The position numbers and the translations under genes were made by a program. The notes below the pieces were generated by a model, which had not been told where the DNA came from, made no database searches, and saw only the letters and a list, made by a program, of their open reading frames with translations. A stretch of DNA of 6,475 nucleotides from Chitinophagales bacterium (lineage in GTDB: Bacteria; Bacteroidota; Bacteroidia; Chitinophagales; UBA10324), in contig JAJAYG010000390.1 in assembly GCA_026786335.1 (NCBI GenBank), forward strand, positions 1-6,475, read 5' to 3'. This document shows, piece after piece, positions 5,962 to 6,475 of the stretch. How positions within the stretch are numbered: the stretch's first letter is position 1; each line of letters begins with the position of its first letter.

Positions 5962-6475
5962 ATGAGCAATAAAAATAAATGGCTTCTAATCACTATTGCG
6001 ATTCAGATTCTGCTGGTTGCCATAATATTTCGCGGAGTATTAATTCACCCGAACGATTATTTTTTTGAAGCAGGAGAGGATGCTATCAAGAGCATAATGT
6101 GCATGGCATACTATGTAAAGTATGACCACGGCTTGCATTTCACCGGAGAAATATATCCCTACGGCGGTCATATTATTTATGCTGATAGCCAGTTTCCTAT
6201 TTCTTATTTTTTACAACTAATGAAAGATCATGGTTTTGATTGGTCAGGCTATGTTCCCGGTATTATTAATTCAGCAATGATGTGGTCGTATGTTCCAAGT
6301 GCTATTTTTATTTTTCTTATTCTTTCATCATTCAACAAAAAATATTGGTTTAATTGTTTTGCTGCAATTGGAATAACGATGTTATCTCCACAGGTACTTC
6401 GGTTTGCCGGACACTTCAGCTTATCCTATATTTTCTTCATCCCCATGCAGTGGTATTTTATGATGAAGCTGATGC
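5962..6475 (+). CDS. Multi-pass membrane protein, possibly GT-C glycosyltransferase-like (3' truncated)
   Basis: An open frame runs from ATG 5962 (MSNKNKWLLI) to the window edge, giving 171 residues with no stop. Membrane segments are likely at about 8-23 (LLITIAIQILLVAIIF), 95-122, 127-147 and 153-171. Between the first two lies a hydrophilic loop with NDYFFEAGEDAIKS (31-44), KYDHGLHFTGEIYPYGGH (53-70) and DSQFPISYFL. An N-terminal helix followed by an acidic loop with a G-E-D or G-D motif and then many helices resembles GT-C fold glycosyltransferases and related Bacteroidota membrane proteins with a YDHGLHF-YPYG loop, but I cannot name the family. The 187-bp gap after purE holds no clear promoter; a weak TATTTTTT at 5950-5957 is too close to the ATG to serve. 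The coding frame is convincing; the function is not. Confidence 0.8.
   Translation, partial: MSNKNKWLLITIAIQILLVAIIFRGVLIHPNDYFFEAGEDAIKSIMCMAYYVKYDHGLHFTGEIYPYGGHIIYADSQFPISYFLQLMKDHGFDWSGYVPGIINSAMMWSYVPSAIFIFLILSSFNKKYWFNCFAAIGITMLSPQVLRFAGHFSLSYIFFIPMQWYFMMKLM

Noticed and set aside
1..6475. Search for a mobile element, CRISPR array, tRNA/rRNA, toxin-antitoxin pair or defence system.
   Set aside because: No direct repeats, terminal inverted repeats, spacer arrays, tRNA-like cloverleaf or transposase/nuclease motifs were seen. Gene content is housekeeping and secretion.

Overview
The window looks like a stretch of a Bacteroidota chromosome. Three things point there: a type IX secretion pair (porU tail followed by porV), the absence of Shine-Dalgarno sequences with A/T-rich leaders in their place, and repeated matches to the Bacteroidota -7 promoter element TAnnTTTG just upstream of genes. 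The DNA is AT-rich throughout and coding style is uniform, with no sign of a mobile element, phage, CRISPR array or RNA gene. I cannot place the organism below phylum with confidence.

Layout from left to right: (1) the last 41 codons of a protein that is probably PorU; (2) porV, an outer-membrane beta-barrel of the type IX secretion system, closed by a strong hairpin terminator; (3) ispF of the MEP isoprenoid pathway, starting at TTG; (4) a lipoprotein M13 (neprilysin/PepO-like) zinc metallopeptidase with its own promoter and terminator; (5) on the minus strand, a class I SAM-dependent methyltransferase gene broken by one in-frame TAA and one 1-base frameshift; (6) purE, divergent from the broken gene across a 63-bp spacer that holds a 12-bp perfect palindrome; (7) the start of a multi-pass membrane protein, possibly GT-C glycosyltransferase-like, cut by the window edge.

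The genes do not form one pathway. porU and porV act together: PorV brings secreted cargo to PorU, which removes the C-terminal sorting signal. The rest are separately promoted housekeeping or single-function genes (isoprenoid precursor synthesis, envelope peptidase, purine synthesis).

I found no credible new multi-gene system here. The points most worth a second look are the doubly broken but otherwise intact methyltransferase, the palindrome between it and purE, and the truncated membrane protein at the right edge. Promoter and function calls rest on pattern recognition by eye; no database search was run.
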